This document shows, one piece after another, positions 32,982 through 44,185 of a stretch of 64,000 nt of DNA. Origin of the DNA: Trichomonas vaginalis G3. Its lineage: Eukaryota; Parabasalia; Trichomonadida; Trichomonadidae. Positions within the stretch are counted from its first letter, which is position 1. The number at the start of each line of letters is the position of its first letter. Both the position numbers and the translations under genes were made by a program. Under the pieces are notes generated by a model. That model searched no databases and was not told where the DNA came from. It saw only the letters and a list, made by a program, of their open reading frames with translations. Location of the stretch: positions 13,298,082-13,362,081 of the forward strand of contig NC_067207.1 of assembly GCF_026262505.1 (NCBI RefSeq), in the 5' to 3' direction.

Positions 32982-33980
32982 ATGGTAAATAGTCGTAATC
33001 AGTTAATTGGTAATATTATTTCATCGATAATATCGAAACAAAATTTAATTTTGGAAAATGCAAAAAAATTCAGCTGGGATGAGTATTTTGGTACCACAGA
33101 AAAAGTCACTCAGACACTTGATGGAAAAGTACTATATAATAGCACAGGCACTAGCAATTTTTATATTAATTCATGTGATTTCGAAGATTGTAAAGAAAAA
33201 GGTGCAATTCGAATTGAAAGAGATAATGAAATATGTGCATTACTTGAAGAATCTACATTTAAAAACTGCAGTTCAGATTCTCAAGGTGGATCTCTATTTT
33301 TTAACTGCTTCTGGAATGGAGAGTTTGTTCAACGAAGAAATATTTTTCATTCATCAAAAGCAAAAAATTGCATTGCATTTGGTCAAGCTGTTAAATCCGG
33401 TTCTTCTGTAAAAACTACGCATTCGATATTTCAGTTTCTAAATGTGGGGAAAGCGAATCAATAGGACATTGGACGATTGCTATAGTTTATGGAAATAATA
33501 GCATTTCGAATATAACATCACAAGTAACAATGCATTGAGAGATCATCATTATATTCTTAAAATATGATCCTGGGATTTGCAACTTTTCCATTTTTGCAGG
33601 AAACAATCAACTGAAGTGATTCAATTAGATTTGAAAATGGATATTTATATAAGCAAACAGTACTGCATTGTTGTTGGAAATAAATGCGGAATCAATAATA
33701 ATCAAGTCCTGTTTTATTGTGAACGCAATACTTATGTCGATCACTGCACATTTTTAAATAACATAGCAGTTTATATGTTTTGTAATTCATAAAATTTTCT
33801 TTTATCTTTCTGACTCATGTGTTGAAACTATGTCGACTTCAGGAGCAGGATCTGTTACATTTCCTAGATGTAACGAAAGTTGCTTACTAATTCTAAAAGG
33901 TATATCAAATAAAATAACTTTTCTTTCTGAGATTGCAAAAACTTCAACAACACCTCATCTTTTATCGTTTAAAAAAATAA
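32982..33980 (+). pseudogene. Beta-helix protein, copy 3, mosaic and multiply frameshifted
   Basis: Starts like a type-1 copy, switches to type-2 sequence near 33460-33590 (TTTCGAAT and GATCCTGGG markers) and returns to type 1 in part, so it looks recombinant. From about 33400 on it has many single-base losses relative to every other copy, so no frame is open for long. The clustered, deletion-only pattern raises the possibility of poor sequence quality. Confidence 0.7.
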
Positions 33981-34302
33981 AAGATTTGAAACAAGATTGT
34001 GAAATCTAATATAATTGTGATTCGTGAATAATATTTTGGTTTCATATTTGGAAAGAAGTTTATTGCCAATTAATGTTTCTGATGATACCTACTTGCTAAT
34101 GAAAATTGTTTTCCATACAACAGAAAATTTTACAACTTGCCTTTATTTAAAGGATATATCTCAATATCCATATATGAATTGAGATATCCATTTATCTTTA
34201 TATTAATACTCTAGATGAGTAAATAATGATTTTTGAAGCATAAAAAACATTTATTCGAAATTAATAGTTGATGGAATCAATATAAGAAGAAAATCTGTTG
34301 AT

Positions 34303-34659
34303 TTACCATCTTGGGAAAGACTTCTTGCCGTTCCTCTTCTTGCTGATTCCACAAATGAATGTTGACTTGTTGTGCTTCTTCCTGTTCTTGATAATATCAC
34401 GAATACGTTCTTTATCGAGAATCGACTTCTTATTCTTACATCCTTGAGAAACATTATCTTGACCAATAACATAGTCACCGATTGTGACATCTTCACTGTC
34501 ATCATTATTATTACTATTATTATTATTATCATTATCGTTATTATCATCATTATCTATTATCATCATTTTCTTCACTGAATGAGAATAAATCTTCACTATT
34601 CATTTTTCTTCTTCTTCCTCTTCCAATTCTTCAACAACTTGGTAAGACTTGAATGTCAT
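34303..34659 (-). pseudogene. Acidic/basic small protein, copy 4, frameshifted
   Basis: Same family as the other copies, with the usual ATG and initiator, but single-base losses in the Glu-coding and Asp-Asn-coding stretches break the frame. The conserved centre and basic tail remain open. It lies in the low-quality-looking segment. Confidence 0.65.
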
Positions 34660-35069
34660 GAATAAAAATGAACTGATGTGTTTTTATTCTCAAATTTATC
34701 AATTTTTTTTTATGGCTTCAAAATTTATGACCAAAAAAGTCGCATGTTGATGTTCCATAAAAATTTTCTTACTATGAAAATAAAATTTCTTTTCAAACTA
34801 GATATAAGCAAAGTGATCTTATCGAAAGCAAAATTCATTACAATTTAAGATATAATTTTCAAATTTTTGTTTATACAAAGAAACAAGAATAATTCTTTAT
34901 CAGCCCTAATTCCTAACATATCAAACATGAATTATTCAATGAATATGTTAAGATCTACACATATTTTTACTAATATTTATTTTTTCATTAATAGAGTATT
35001 TTAAACTTTATCTCAATTTTGGAATGAATATATGTTTTTTGTTTCGTATTTTATAATATGTTACTTTTA

Positions 35070-35981
35070 TTATGCAAGCATCAGAGAGACCAGTCCAATG
35101 CTGAAAAGATGAGCAGAATACAAAATAAAGTTATTTAGTGGGCAAGAACATTTGCAGCCAATGGTGTTCTTCTCAAGAGTGAAAGGACTCGATGGTTCAA
35201 TTCGGATGAAACCATCGCCAGTGTGGCCGATGACGGGATTTCCACTCGGTGAATTGAATGTTTTGTCACCACCGAGTAAAATGACGTTGTACAGATCTGG
35301 CGATGCGTAGCTGCTCCCACCACCACCACCTGCCAGATCTGCACCACCGCCACCGCCGAAATACCCGCTTCACCGCCCCCAGCCGATCCAGAGGCGCTGC
35401 AATTTGCATCACCGCCTTTCAAATATTTTCCTATCTGTCCGCTGACCAAATCATATGTACCATCTCCTACATAGATTCCACCTTCACCAGGTTTGGATAT
35501 TGTTGCACCTTTACCACGAACTTTCTCGCATATTGTGGAGAAATATGGTCTGCATCGCCCAATGCATCTCCTGCAAATGGGCCACCAACACCGCCAAAAG
35601 ACTCAACATCATTATATCCGGATCCGCCGCCAGCCCTGATATCAGGAGAATGTTCTGTCCATGTGGATCTCTAGATATAAATGTGGCTGAGCCACCTGTA
35701 CACGAACTAATACGATCGATACTACTTATTTTATTTTGGCCTCCTTCGAAGGGACTTGTAATAAAATTTTGATAACCGCAACGTCCTTTTGAGCCAACAT
35801 ACGCATAAAGTGTAGTTTGTGAATTTAATATCAAGATTGCTTCGGAATATGCGCCATGACCGGCCTCAGAGCTGAAGGAACCTCCCTGGGCTCCCCATAT
35901 CTTAATAAGCCATGTTCCATTTGGTAACTCGAAAGCTTCAACTCCTTTTGGTTCTCGGAATTCATAATTTACTGAAGAAAT
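35070..35981 (-). pseudogene. Gly-rich ALK-like domain protein, copy 4, frameshifted (no ATG start)
   Basis: A type-1 copy that differs from copies 1 and 3 mainly by three small deletions (near 35370, 35525 and 35634), which break the frame. The start codon is ATT as in copies 1-3 and 5. Confidence 0.7.
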
Positions 35982-36196
35982 AGTCTAGAAAGAATCAACA
36001 TGAATCAAAAATTAGTATTCTGATTTTAATTTGAACGCAAGTCGTGAATATGCGGATACTTGGGCGATATTGTATAAAATTTCTTTTGTGAAAAATGAAT
36101 GGACTTTCAAATTTTTGAGTATCATTCAAAAAAATATGAATATCTTCTAAAGGAATTATAATGACAATTCTTATTTTAATAAAATTCTATGCTTAA

Positions 36197-36961
36197 GGGT
36201 GCCGGAAAGTGAAGTGAAAGCTATTTTGAAAACAACACTTTTCAAACCCATAAAATCATTTTTATTTTGATTTGTTTATATGAGTATAAACCTTAAGTGA
36301 TGATGTATCATAGTATCATATTTAAACTAAGTAAAATCGATGTTTATGAACATAAGGTTATCAAAAACACACAAAAATCATACAAAATTTTTAAAATCTG
36401 GAAGGGAAAAAGTGCATTTATCTCAACATATGAGAATTGAAAATAAAATTTGTTCTGTAAAACTTTTAGTATAGCTATTGAAATTTTGTGTTTAATATAT
36501 CTCACTGGCTTAAACACAATATTGGATGACTAGATACAAATCTAATTTAACTTTGAATGAGACCATTTCGACTGAAAACAACTACCAGTGAGTTTGTTCC
36601 TTAATGGTAATTAGCAGAATCCAGTGAGATGGTAATGCAATCGGTCTTAGTTTTAAAATTACCCACTAATTGCATCTCGACACTTTTTAACAAGTGCCAA
36701 ATGTTTTCTGTAAAATATCTAGTATCTTGTACCTATGTATCAGTCCTGGAGTATTAGCCCTTGCCATGGAAAAACCAGGGACTAGATAGGTCCGCAAGTT
36801 GGAAAAATGCAAAGCAGTTTTCTTCATACTGGAAGTATCTAAGAACTCAATATCATAGAAATAAAAACCTTAGTATATACCCTACTAATATAAGTTTCAA
36901 TATCATTAATATCTTTACTACAAATGAAGTTATAATCGCGTCACCTCACTTTCCGGCACCC
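36197..36961. mobile_element. TTAA-flanked MITE, copy 3
   Basis: 765 bp, nearly identical to copy 1 and located 11,640 bp from it, in the same position between divergent genes, with TTAA on both sides. Confidence 0.85.
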
Positions 36962-37069
36962 TTAAACGGTTCTTCACACCCGTAAAATGTTTTATGAAGG
37001 AAGATTTTATAAATTTTGAGAGATAGCAAAAAAAGTTCTTCAACAATCAAGATTCGAATACCGAAATCA

Positions 37070-38087
37070 ATGGTAAATAGTCGTAATCAGTTAATTGGTA
37101 ATATTATTTCATCGATAAATATCGAAACAAAATTTAATTTTGGAAAATGCAAAAAAATTCAGCTGGGATGAGTATTTTGGTACCACAGAAAAAGTCACTC
37201 AGACACTTGATGGAAAAGTACTATATAATAGCACAGGCACTAGCAATTTTTATATTAATTCATGTGATTTCGAAGATTGTAAAGAAAAAGGTGCAATTCG
37301 AATTGAAAGAGATAATGAAATATGTGCATTACTTGAAGAATCTACATTTAAAAACTGCAGTTCAGATTCTCAAGGTGGATCTCTATTTTTTAACTGCTTC
37401 TGGAATGGAGAGTTTGTTCAACGAAGAAATATTTTTCATTCATCAAAAGCAAAAAATTGCATTGCATTTGGTCAAGCTGTTAAATCCGGTTCTTCTTGTA
37501 AAAACTACGCATTCGATATTTCAGTTTCTAAATGTGGGGAAAGCGAATCAACAGGACATTGGACGATTTGTGTAGCTTATGGAAATAATCGTATTGCCAA
37601 TAGCAACATCACAAGTAACAAATGCATTGAGAGATCTTCATTACATTCATACCTAAATGGAGATTCAGGGATTTGCAACTTTTCCATTTTTGCAGGAAAC
37701 AATCAGACTGAAAGTGATTCAATTAGATTTGAAAATGGATATTTCCTCAATCAAATAGTAACATATTGTAATGTTGTTGGAAATAAATGCGGAATCAATA
37801 ATAATCAAGTCCTGTTTTATTGTGAACGCAATACTTATGTCGATCACTGCACATTTTTAAATAACATAGCAGTGTATATGTTTTGTAATTCAAATGAAAA
37901 TTTTCTTTTATCTGTTTCTGACTCATGTGTTGAAACTATGTCGACTTCAGGAGCAGGATCTGTTACATTTCCTAGATGTAACGAAAGTTGCTTACTAATT
38001 CTAAAAGGTATATCAAATAAAATAGCTTTTCTTTCTGAGATTGCAAAAACTTCAACAACACCTCATCTTATATCGTTAAAAAAATAA
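37070..38087 (+). pseudogene. Beta-helix (Pmp-like) protein, copy 4
   Basis: A type-1 copy nearly identical to copy 1, including the shortened A-run that leaves the ATG at 37070 out of frame. The body is open for 315 codons from about 37140. One difference from copy 1 is a Cys in place of Ala (WTICVAYG against WTIAVAYG). Confidence 0.7.
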
Positions 38088-38453
38088 AAAAGGAATTGAA
38101 ATACAATAAAAAGGTGTTTTTGAAATATCGAAGAAAATTGTGAAATCTAATATAATTGTGATTCAAGAATAATATTTTGGTTTTGTCATATTTGGAAAGA
38201 AGTTTATTGCCAATTAATGCTTCTGAATGATTGGTACCATACTTGCTAATGAAAATTGTTTTCCATACAACAGAAAAATTTTACAACTTGCCTTTATTTA
38301 AAGGATATATATCTCAATATCCATTTTATCTTAATTGAGATTCTTTATATTAATACTCTAGCTGGAGTAAATAATGTATTTTTGAAGCATAAATAAACAT
38401 TTATTCGAAATTAATAAGTTGATGGAATCAATATAAGAAGAAAATCTGTTGAT

Positions 38454-38849
38454 TTACCATCTTGGGAAAGACTTCTTGCCGTTCCTCTTCTTGCTGATTC
38501 CACAAATGAATGTTGACTTGTTGTGCTTCTTCCTGTTCTTGATAATATCACGAATACGTTCTTTATCGAGAATCGACTTCTTATTCTTACATCCTTGAGA
38601 AACATTATCTTGACCAATAACATAGTCACCGATTGTGACATCTTCACTGTCATCACTATCACTAATGCTATTACTATTATTATTATCATCATTATCATTA
38701 TCGTTATTATTGTAATTGACATTATCATTATCATTTTCTTCACTGAATGAGAATAAATCTTCACTATTCATTTTTTCTTCTTCATAATCATAATTTCCAT
38801 CTTCTTCTTCCAATTCTTCAACAACAACTTGGTAAGACTTGAATGTCAT
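38454..38849 (-). CDS. Acidic/basic small protein, copy 5
   Basis: 131 residues, same protein as copy 2, 11,639 bp away. Initiator and ATG are conserved. Confidence 0.7.
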   Translation of the reverse strand: MTFKSYQVVVEELEEEDGNYDYEEEKMNSEDLFSFSEENDNDNVNYNNNDNDNDDNNNSNSISDSDDSEDVTIGDYVIGQDNVSQGCKNKKSILDKERIRDIIKNRKKHNKSTFICGISKKRNGKKSFPRW

Positions 38850-39263
38850 GAATAAAAATGAACTGATGTGTTTTTATTCTCAAATTTATCAAGTTTTTTT
38901 TTATTTATTCTCAAAATTTATGACCAAAAAAGTCGCATGTTGATGTTCCATAAAAATTTTCTTACTATGAAAATAAAATTTCTTTTCAAACTAGATATAA
39001 GCAAAGTGATCTTATCGAAAGCAAAATTCATTACAATTTAAGATATAATTTTCAAATTTTTGTTTATACAAAGAAACAAGAATAATTCTTTATCAGCCCT
39101 AATTCCTAACATATCAAACATGAATTATTCAATGAATATGTTAAGATCTACACATATTTTTTACTAATATTTATTTTTTCATTAATAGAGTATTTTAAAC
39201 TTTATCTCAATTTTGGAATGAATATATGTTTTTTGTTTCGTATTTTATAATATGTTACTTTTA

Positions 39264-40179
39264 TTATGCAAGCATCAGAGAGACCAGTCCAATGCTGAAA
39301 AGATGAGCAGAATACAAAATAAAGTTATTTAGTGGGCAAGAACATTTGCAGCCAATGAGGTTCTTCTCAAGAGTGAAAGGACTCGATGGTTCAATTCGGA
39401 TGAAACCATCGCCAGTGTGGCCGATGACGGGATTTCCACTCGGTGAATTGAATGTTTTGTCACCACCGAGTAAAATGACGTTGTACAGATCTGGCGATGC
39501 GTAGCTGCTCCCACCACCACCACCTGCCAGATCTGCACCACCGCCACCGCCGAAATACCCGCTTCTACCGCCCCCAGCCGATCCAACGGCGCTGCAATTT
39601 GCATCACCACCTTTCAAATATTTTCCTATCGTCCCGTTGATTGGAGAAAATCTACCATCTCCTACATAGATTCCACCTTCACCAGGTTTGGACATTGTTG
39701 CACCTTTACCACGAACTTTCCTCGCATCTTGTGGAGAAACATTTCCTGCAGAGCCCAATGCATCTCCTGCAAATGGGCCACCAACACCGCCAAAAAATTC
39801 TTTAGTGTAATATCCGGATCCACCACCCGCCCCTGATATCAGAGAGAATGTTCTGTCCATGTGGATCTCTAGATATAAATGTGGCTGAGCCACCTGTACA
39901 CGAACTAATACGATCGATACTACTTATTTTATTTTGGCCTCCTTCGAAGGGACTTGTAATAAAATTTTGATAACCGCAACGTCCTTTTGAGCCAACATAC
40001 GCATAAAGTGTAGTTTGTGAATTTAATATCAAGATTGCTTCGGAATATGCGCCATGACCGGCCTCAGAGCTGAAGGAACCTCCCTGGGCTCCCCATATCT
40101 TAATAAGCCATGTTCCATTTGGTAACTCGAAAGCTTCAACTCCTTTTGGTTCTCGGAATTCATAATTTACTGAAGAAAT
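39264..40179 (-). pseudogene. Gly-rich ALK-like domain protein, copy 5, frameshifted (no ATG start)
   Basis: A type-2 copy nearly identical to copy 2. It has one additional base in a short 'ag' repeat near 39842 that breaks the frame, and ATT in place of the ATG. Confidence 0.7.
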
Positions 40180-40497
40180 AGTTTAGAAAGAATCAACATG
40201 AATCAAAAATTAGTATTCTGATTTTGATTTGAACGCGAGTGGTGAATATGTGAATACTTGGGCGATATCGTATAAAATTTCTTTTGTGAAAAATGAATGG
40301 ACTTTCAAATTTTTGAGTATCATTCAAAAAAATATGATTATGTTCTAAAGGAATTATAATTGCAATTCATATTTTAATAAATTTCTTTGCCTAAACGGTT
40401 CTTCACGCCCGTAATGCATTATAAAGGAAGATTTTATAAATTTTGAGAGATTGGCAACAAAATTTCATGAACAATCAAGATTCGAATATCGAAATCA

Positions 40498-41517
40498 ATG
40501 GTAAATAGTCATAATCAGTTAAATGATAATATTATTTCATCGATAAATATCGAAACAAAATTTAATTTTGGAAAATGCAAAAAAAAATTCAGCTGGGATG
40601 AGTATTTTGGTACCACAGAAAAAGTCACTCAGACACTTGATGGAAAAGTACTATATAATAGCACAGGCACTAGCAATTTTTATATTAATTCATGTGATTT
40701 CGAAGATTGTAAAGAAAAAGGTGCAATTCGAATTGAAAGAAATAATGAAATATGTGCATTACTAGAAGAATCTACGTTTAAAAACTGCAGTTCAGATTCT
40801 CAAGGTGGATCTCTATTTTTTAACTGCTTCTGGAATGGAGAGTTTGTTCAACGAAGAAATAATTTTTATTCATCAAAAGCAAAAAATTGCATTGCATTTG
40901 GTCAAGCTGTTAAATCCGGTTCTTCCTGTAAAAACTATGCATTCGATATTTCAGTTTCTAAATGTGGGGAAAACGAATCAATAGGAACATGGACGATTGC
41001 TATAGTTTATGGAAATAATAGCATTTCGAATAATAATATCACAAGTAACAGATGCATTGGTAGATCATCATTATATTCTTTAAGAACTTATGATCCTGGG
41101 ATTTGCAACTTTTCCATTTTTGAAGGAAACAATCAAACCGAGAGTGAATCAATTAGATTTGAAAATAGATATTTATATAAGCAAACAGTTTCTTACTGCA
41201 TTGTTGTTGGAAATAAATGCGGAATCAATAATAATCAAGTGCTGTTTTGTTGTGATCACATAACTTATGTCGATCACTGCACATTTTTAAATAACATAGC
41301 AGTTTATATGTTTTGTAATTCTAATAAAGATTTTCTTTTATCTATTTCTGACTCATGTGTTGAAACTATGTCAACATCAGGAGCAGGATCTGTTACATTT
41401 CCTAGATATAACGAAAGCTGCTTACTAATTCTAAAAGGTATATCAAATAAAATAACTTTTCTTTCTGATATTGCAAAAACTTCTACAGCACCTCATCTTT
41501 TATCGTTAAAAAAATAA
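40498..41517 (+). CDS. Beta-helix (Pmp-like) surface-type protein, intact copy
   Basis: The only beta-helix copy that is open from its ATG to the common stop (339 residues). It has repeated short beta-strand units rich in Asn, Cys, Phe and Ser (FxNC, FYSSKAKNC, CNFSIFEGNN, VDHCTFLNN), characteristic of right-handed parallel beta-helices and of the Chlamydia Pmp-like family expanded in T. vaginalis. It lacks a convincing signal peptide at the N-terminus and a membrane segment at the C-terminus, unlike typical full-length surface members, so it may itself be a fragment of a larger ancestor. It is divergent from Gly-rich copy 5 and convergent with acidic copy 6. Confidence 0.7.
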   Translation: MVNSHNQLNDNIISSINIETKFNFGKCKKKFSWDEYFGTTEKVTQTLDGKVLYNSTGTSNFYINSCDFEDCKEKGAIRIERNNEICALLEESTFKNCSSDSQGGSLFFNCFWNGEFVQRRNNFYSSKAKNCIAFGQAVKSGSSCKNYAFDISVSKCGENESIGTWTIAIVYGNNSISNNNITSNRCIGRSSLYSLRTYDPGICNFSIFEGNNQTESESIRFENRYLYKQTVSYCIVVGNKCGINNNQVLFCCDHITYVDHCTFLNNIAVYMFCNSNKDFLLSISDSCVETMSTSGAGSVTFPRYNESCLLILKGISNKITFLSDIAKTSTAPHLLSLKK

Positions 41518-41855
41518 AGATTGAACAAGATTGTGAAATCTAATACAATTGTGATTCGTGAATAATATTTTGGTCACTTCATATTTGGAAAGAAGTTTAT
41601 TGCCAATTAATGTTTCTGGATGATATTCTACTTGCTAATGAAAATTGTTTTCCATACAATAGAAAATTTTTACAACTTGCCTTTAGTTAAAGGATATATC
41701 TCATTATGCAAATATATAGGAATTGAAGAACATATCCATTTTATCTTAATATTAATATTCAAGATGAAGTAAATAATGATGATTTGAAGCATAAAAAAAC
41801 ATTTATTCGAAATTGATATGTTGATTGAATCAATATAAGAAGAAAATCTGTTGAT

Positions 41856-42206
41856 TTACCATCTTGGGAAAGACTTCTTGCCGTTCCTCTTCTTGCTGAT
41901 TCCACGAATGAATGTTGACTTGTTGTGCTTCTTCCTGTTCTTGATAATATCACGAATACGTTCTTTATCGAGAATCGACTTCTTATTCTTACATCCTTGA
42001 GAAACATTATCTTGACCAATAACATAGTCACTGATTGTGATATCTTCACTGTCATCAATATCACTATCATTATTACTGTCATTATTATTATCATTATCGT
42101 TATTATCATCATTTTCTTCACTAAATGAGAATAAATCTTCACTATTCATTGTTTCTTCTTCTTCCTCTTCCAATTCTTCAACAACTTGGTAAGACTTGAA
42201 TGTCAT
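41856..42206 (-). CDS. Acidic/basic small protein, copy 6
   Basis: 116 residues, intact, closest to copy 3 and copy 7. It has ISDYV instead of IGDYV in the conserved centre. Its gene and flanks are repeated inverted at 43690-44355, so it forms one arm of an inverted repeat around the intact Gly-rich gene. Confidence 0.7.
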   Translation of the reverse strand: MTFKSYQVVEELEEEEEETMNSEDLFSFSEENDDNNDNDNNNDSNNDSDIDDSEDITISDYVIGQDNVSQGCKNKKSILDKERIRDIIKNRKKHNKSTFIRGISKKRNGKKSFPRW

Positions 42207-42613
42207 GAATAAAAATGAACTGATGTGTTTTTATTCTCAAATTTATCAATTTTTTTTGATTCTCAAAATTTATGACCAAAAAAGTCGGATGTTGATGTTC
42301 CATAAAAATTTTCTTACTATGAATAAAAAATTTGTTTTCAAGCCATATATAAAACACTTATTATAAATATAGCAAAATTCTCTCCAATTTAAGATACAAT
42401 TTTCAAATTTTTTTATATGTCAAAGAATCAAGAATAATTAATCATCAATTCTAATTCTTAACATATAAAGCATGAATTGTTCAATGAATATGGAAAAATC
42501 TTCACATATTTTTACAAATATTTATTTTTAATTAATAGAGTATGATAAACTTTATTTCAGTTTTGGTATGAATATAATTCTTTTGTTTCGTGTTTTATAA
42601 TATGCTACTTTTA

Positions 42614-43519
42614 TTATGCAAACATCAGAGAGACCAATCCAATGCTGAAAAGATGAGCAGAGTATAAAATAAAGTTATTTCGTTGGTAAGAACATTTGCA
42701 GCCAATGGTGTTCTTCTCAAGAGTGAAAGGACTCGATGGTTCAATTCGGATGAAACCATCGCCAGTGTGGCCGATGACGGGATTTCCACTCGGTGAATTG
42801 AATGTTTTGTCACCACCGAGTAAAATGACGTTGTACAGATCTGGCGATGCGTAGCTGCTCCCACCACCACCACCTGCCAGATCTGCACCACCGCCACCGC
42901 CGAAATACCCGCTTCCACCGCCCCCAGCCGATCCAGAGGCGCTGCAATTTGCATCACCACCTTTCAAATAATTTCCGATTATTCCTTGGGTAGGTCCATA
43001 ATTTTTATTGCCTATATAGATTCCGCCAGATCCAGGCCTAGTTGACGTTGCTCCTTTGCCTCTGACTTTCTTCACATCTTCTTTTGGAAGTTCTGTTGCA
43101 TCTCCAAGCGCATCTCCGGCAAAAGGACTGCCAACACCGCCAAAAAACTCACCAAGGCAATATCCAGATCCACCTCCTGCACCAGATATCAGGAGAATGT
43201 TTTTCCCAAATGGATCTCTCGAAATAAAGGTAGCGGAGCCACCTGTACATGAATCGAAATCGCATATTTTATTTGGACCGCCCTGGAATGGTCCTGTCGT
43301 GAAGTTTGTATGGCCACACTTTCCTTGTGCTCCAACATATGCGTAAAGTGTGGTTATTTTATCTAATATCAAGATTGCTTCGGAATATGCACCATGGCCC
43401 CCGGAAGAGTTGAAGGAACCTCCTTGGGCTCCCCATATCTTCATAAGCCATATTCCACTTTGTAACTGGAAGCTTTCAACTCCTCTTGGTACCCGAAATT
43501 CGAATTGTATGGAAGACAT
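42614..43519 (-). CDS. Gly-rich ALK-like domain protein, intact copy 6
   Basis: The only Gly-rich copy with an ATG (301 residues). It starts with a beta-sandwich-like segment (FEFRVPRGVESFQL; KIWGAQGG), continues with the Gly-rich core (SGAGGGSGY, GGGGSGYFGGGGGADLAGG) and ends in a hydrophobic stretch of about 20 residues that could be a membrane or lipid anchor. In trichomonads such domains occur in large families of predicted surface proteins. The body and the flanks are diverged from copies 1-5, but about 280 bp of its 3' part (about 42688-42966) is almost identical to them. No signal peptide and no strict initiator are seen. Confidence 0.8.
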   Translation of the reverse strand: MSSIQFEFRVPRGVESFQLQSGIWLMKIWGAQGGSFNSSGGHGAYSEAILILDKITTLYAYVGAQGKCGHTNFTTGPFQGGPNKICDFDSCTGGSATFISRDPFGKNILLISGAGGGSGYCLGEFFGGVGSPFAGDALGDATELPKEDVKKVRGKGATSTRPGSGGIYIGNKNYGPTQGIIGNYLKGGDANCSASGSAGGGGSGYFGGGGGADLAGGGGGSSYASPDLYNVILLGGDKTFNSPSGNPVIGHTGDGFIRIEPSSPFTLEKNTIGCKCSYQRNNFILYSAHLFSIGLVSLMFA

Positions 43520-43816
43520 GGTCTAGAAAGAATCAAGATATATCAAAGCATTAGTACTAAATCAATTTTCGTGGAAACTAGTGTTTCAATATATTTATTT
43601 TTGAAGAAAATTATACAAACCTTAAATATGGAAAAATGAATCACTATTCAAATTTTGGGTTACGTTCAAATTTTAAAAATGGTGAGTGTGTTTATATCTA
43701 GTTTGAAAAGAAAATTTTTATGGAACATCAACATTCGATTTTTTGGTCATAAATTTTGAGAATCAAAAAAAAATTGATAAATTTAAGAATAAAAACACAT
43801 CAGTTCATTTTTATTC

Positions 43817-44185
43817 ATGACATTCAAGTCTTACCAAGTTGTTGAAGAATTGGAAGAGGAAGAAGAAGAAACAATGAATAGTGAAGATTTATTCTCATTC
43901 AGTGAAGAAAATGATGATAATAACGATAATGATGATAATAACGATAATGATAATAATAACGATAATGATAATGATAGTGATATTGATGACAGTGAAGATA
44001 TCACAATCGGTGACTATGTTATTGGTCAAGATAATGTTTCTCAAGGATGTAAGAATAAGAAGTCGATTCTCGATAAAGAACGTATTCGTGATATTATCAA
44101 GAACAGGAAGAAGCACAACAAGTCAACATTCATTCGTGGAATCAGCAAGAAGAGGAACGGCAAGAAGTCTTTCCCAAGATGGTAA
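43817..44185 (+). CDS. Acidic/basic small protein, inverted copy 7
   Basis: 122 residues, intact, on the plus strand, opposite to the other six. It has the same conserved centre and basic tail ending FPRW. TCATT at 43805-43809 places the initiator 10 bases before the ATG. It closes the array on the right; its 3' flank ends with the inverted form of the array's left boundary sequence. Confidence 0.72.
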   Translation: MTFKSYQVVEELEEEEEETMNSEDLFSFSEENDDNNDNDDNNDNDNNNDNDNDSDIDDSEDITIGDYVIGQDNVSQGCKNKKSILDKERIRDIIKNRKKHNKSTFIRGISKKRNGKKSFPRW

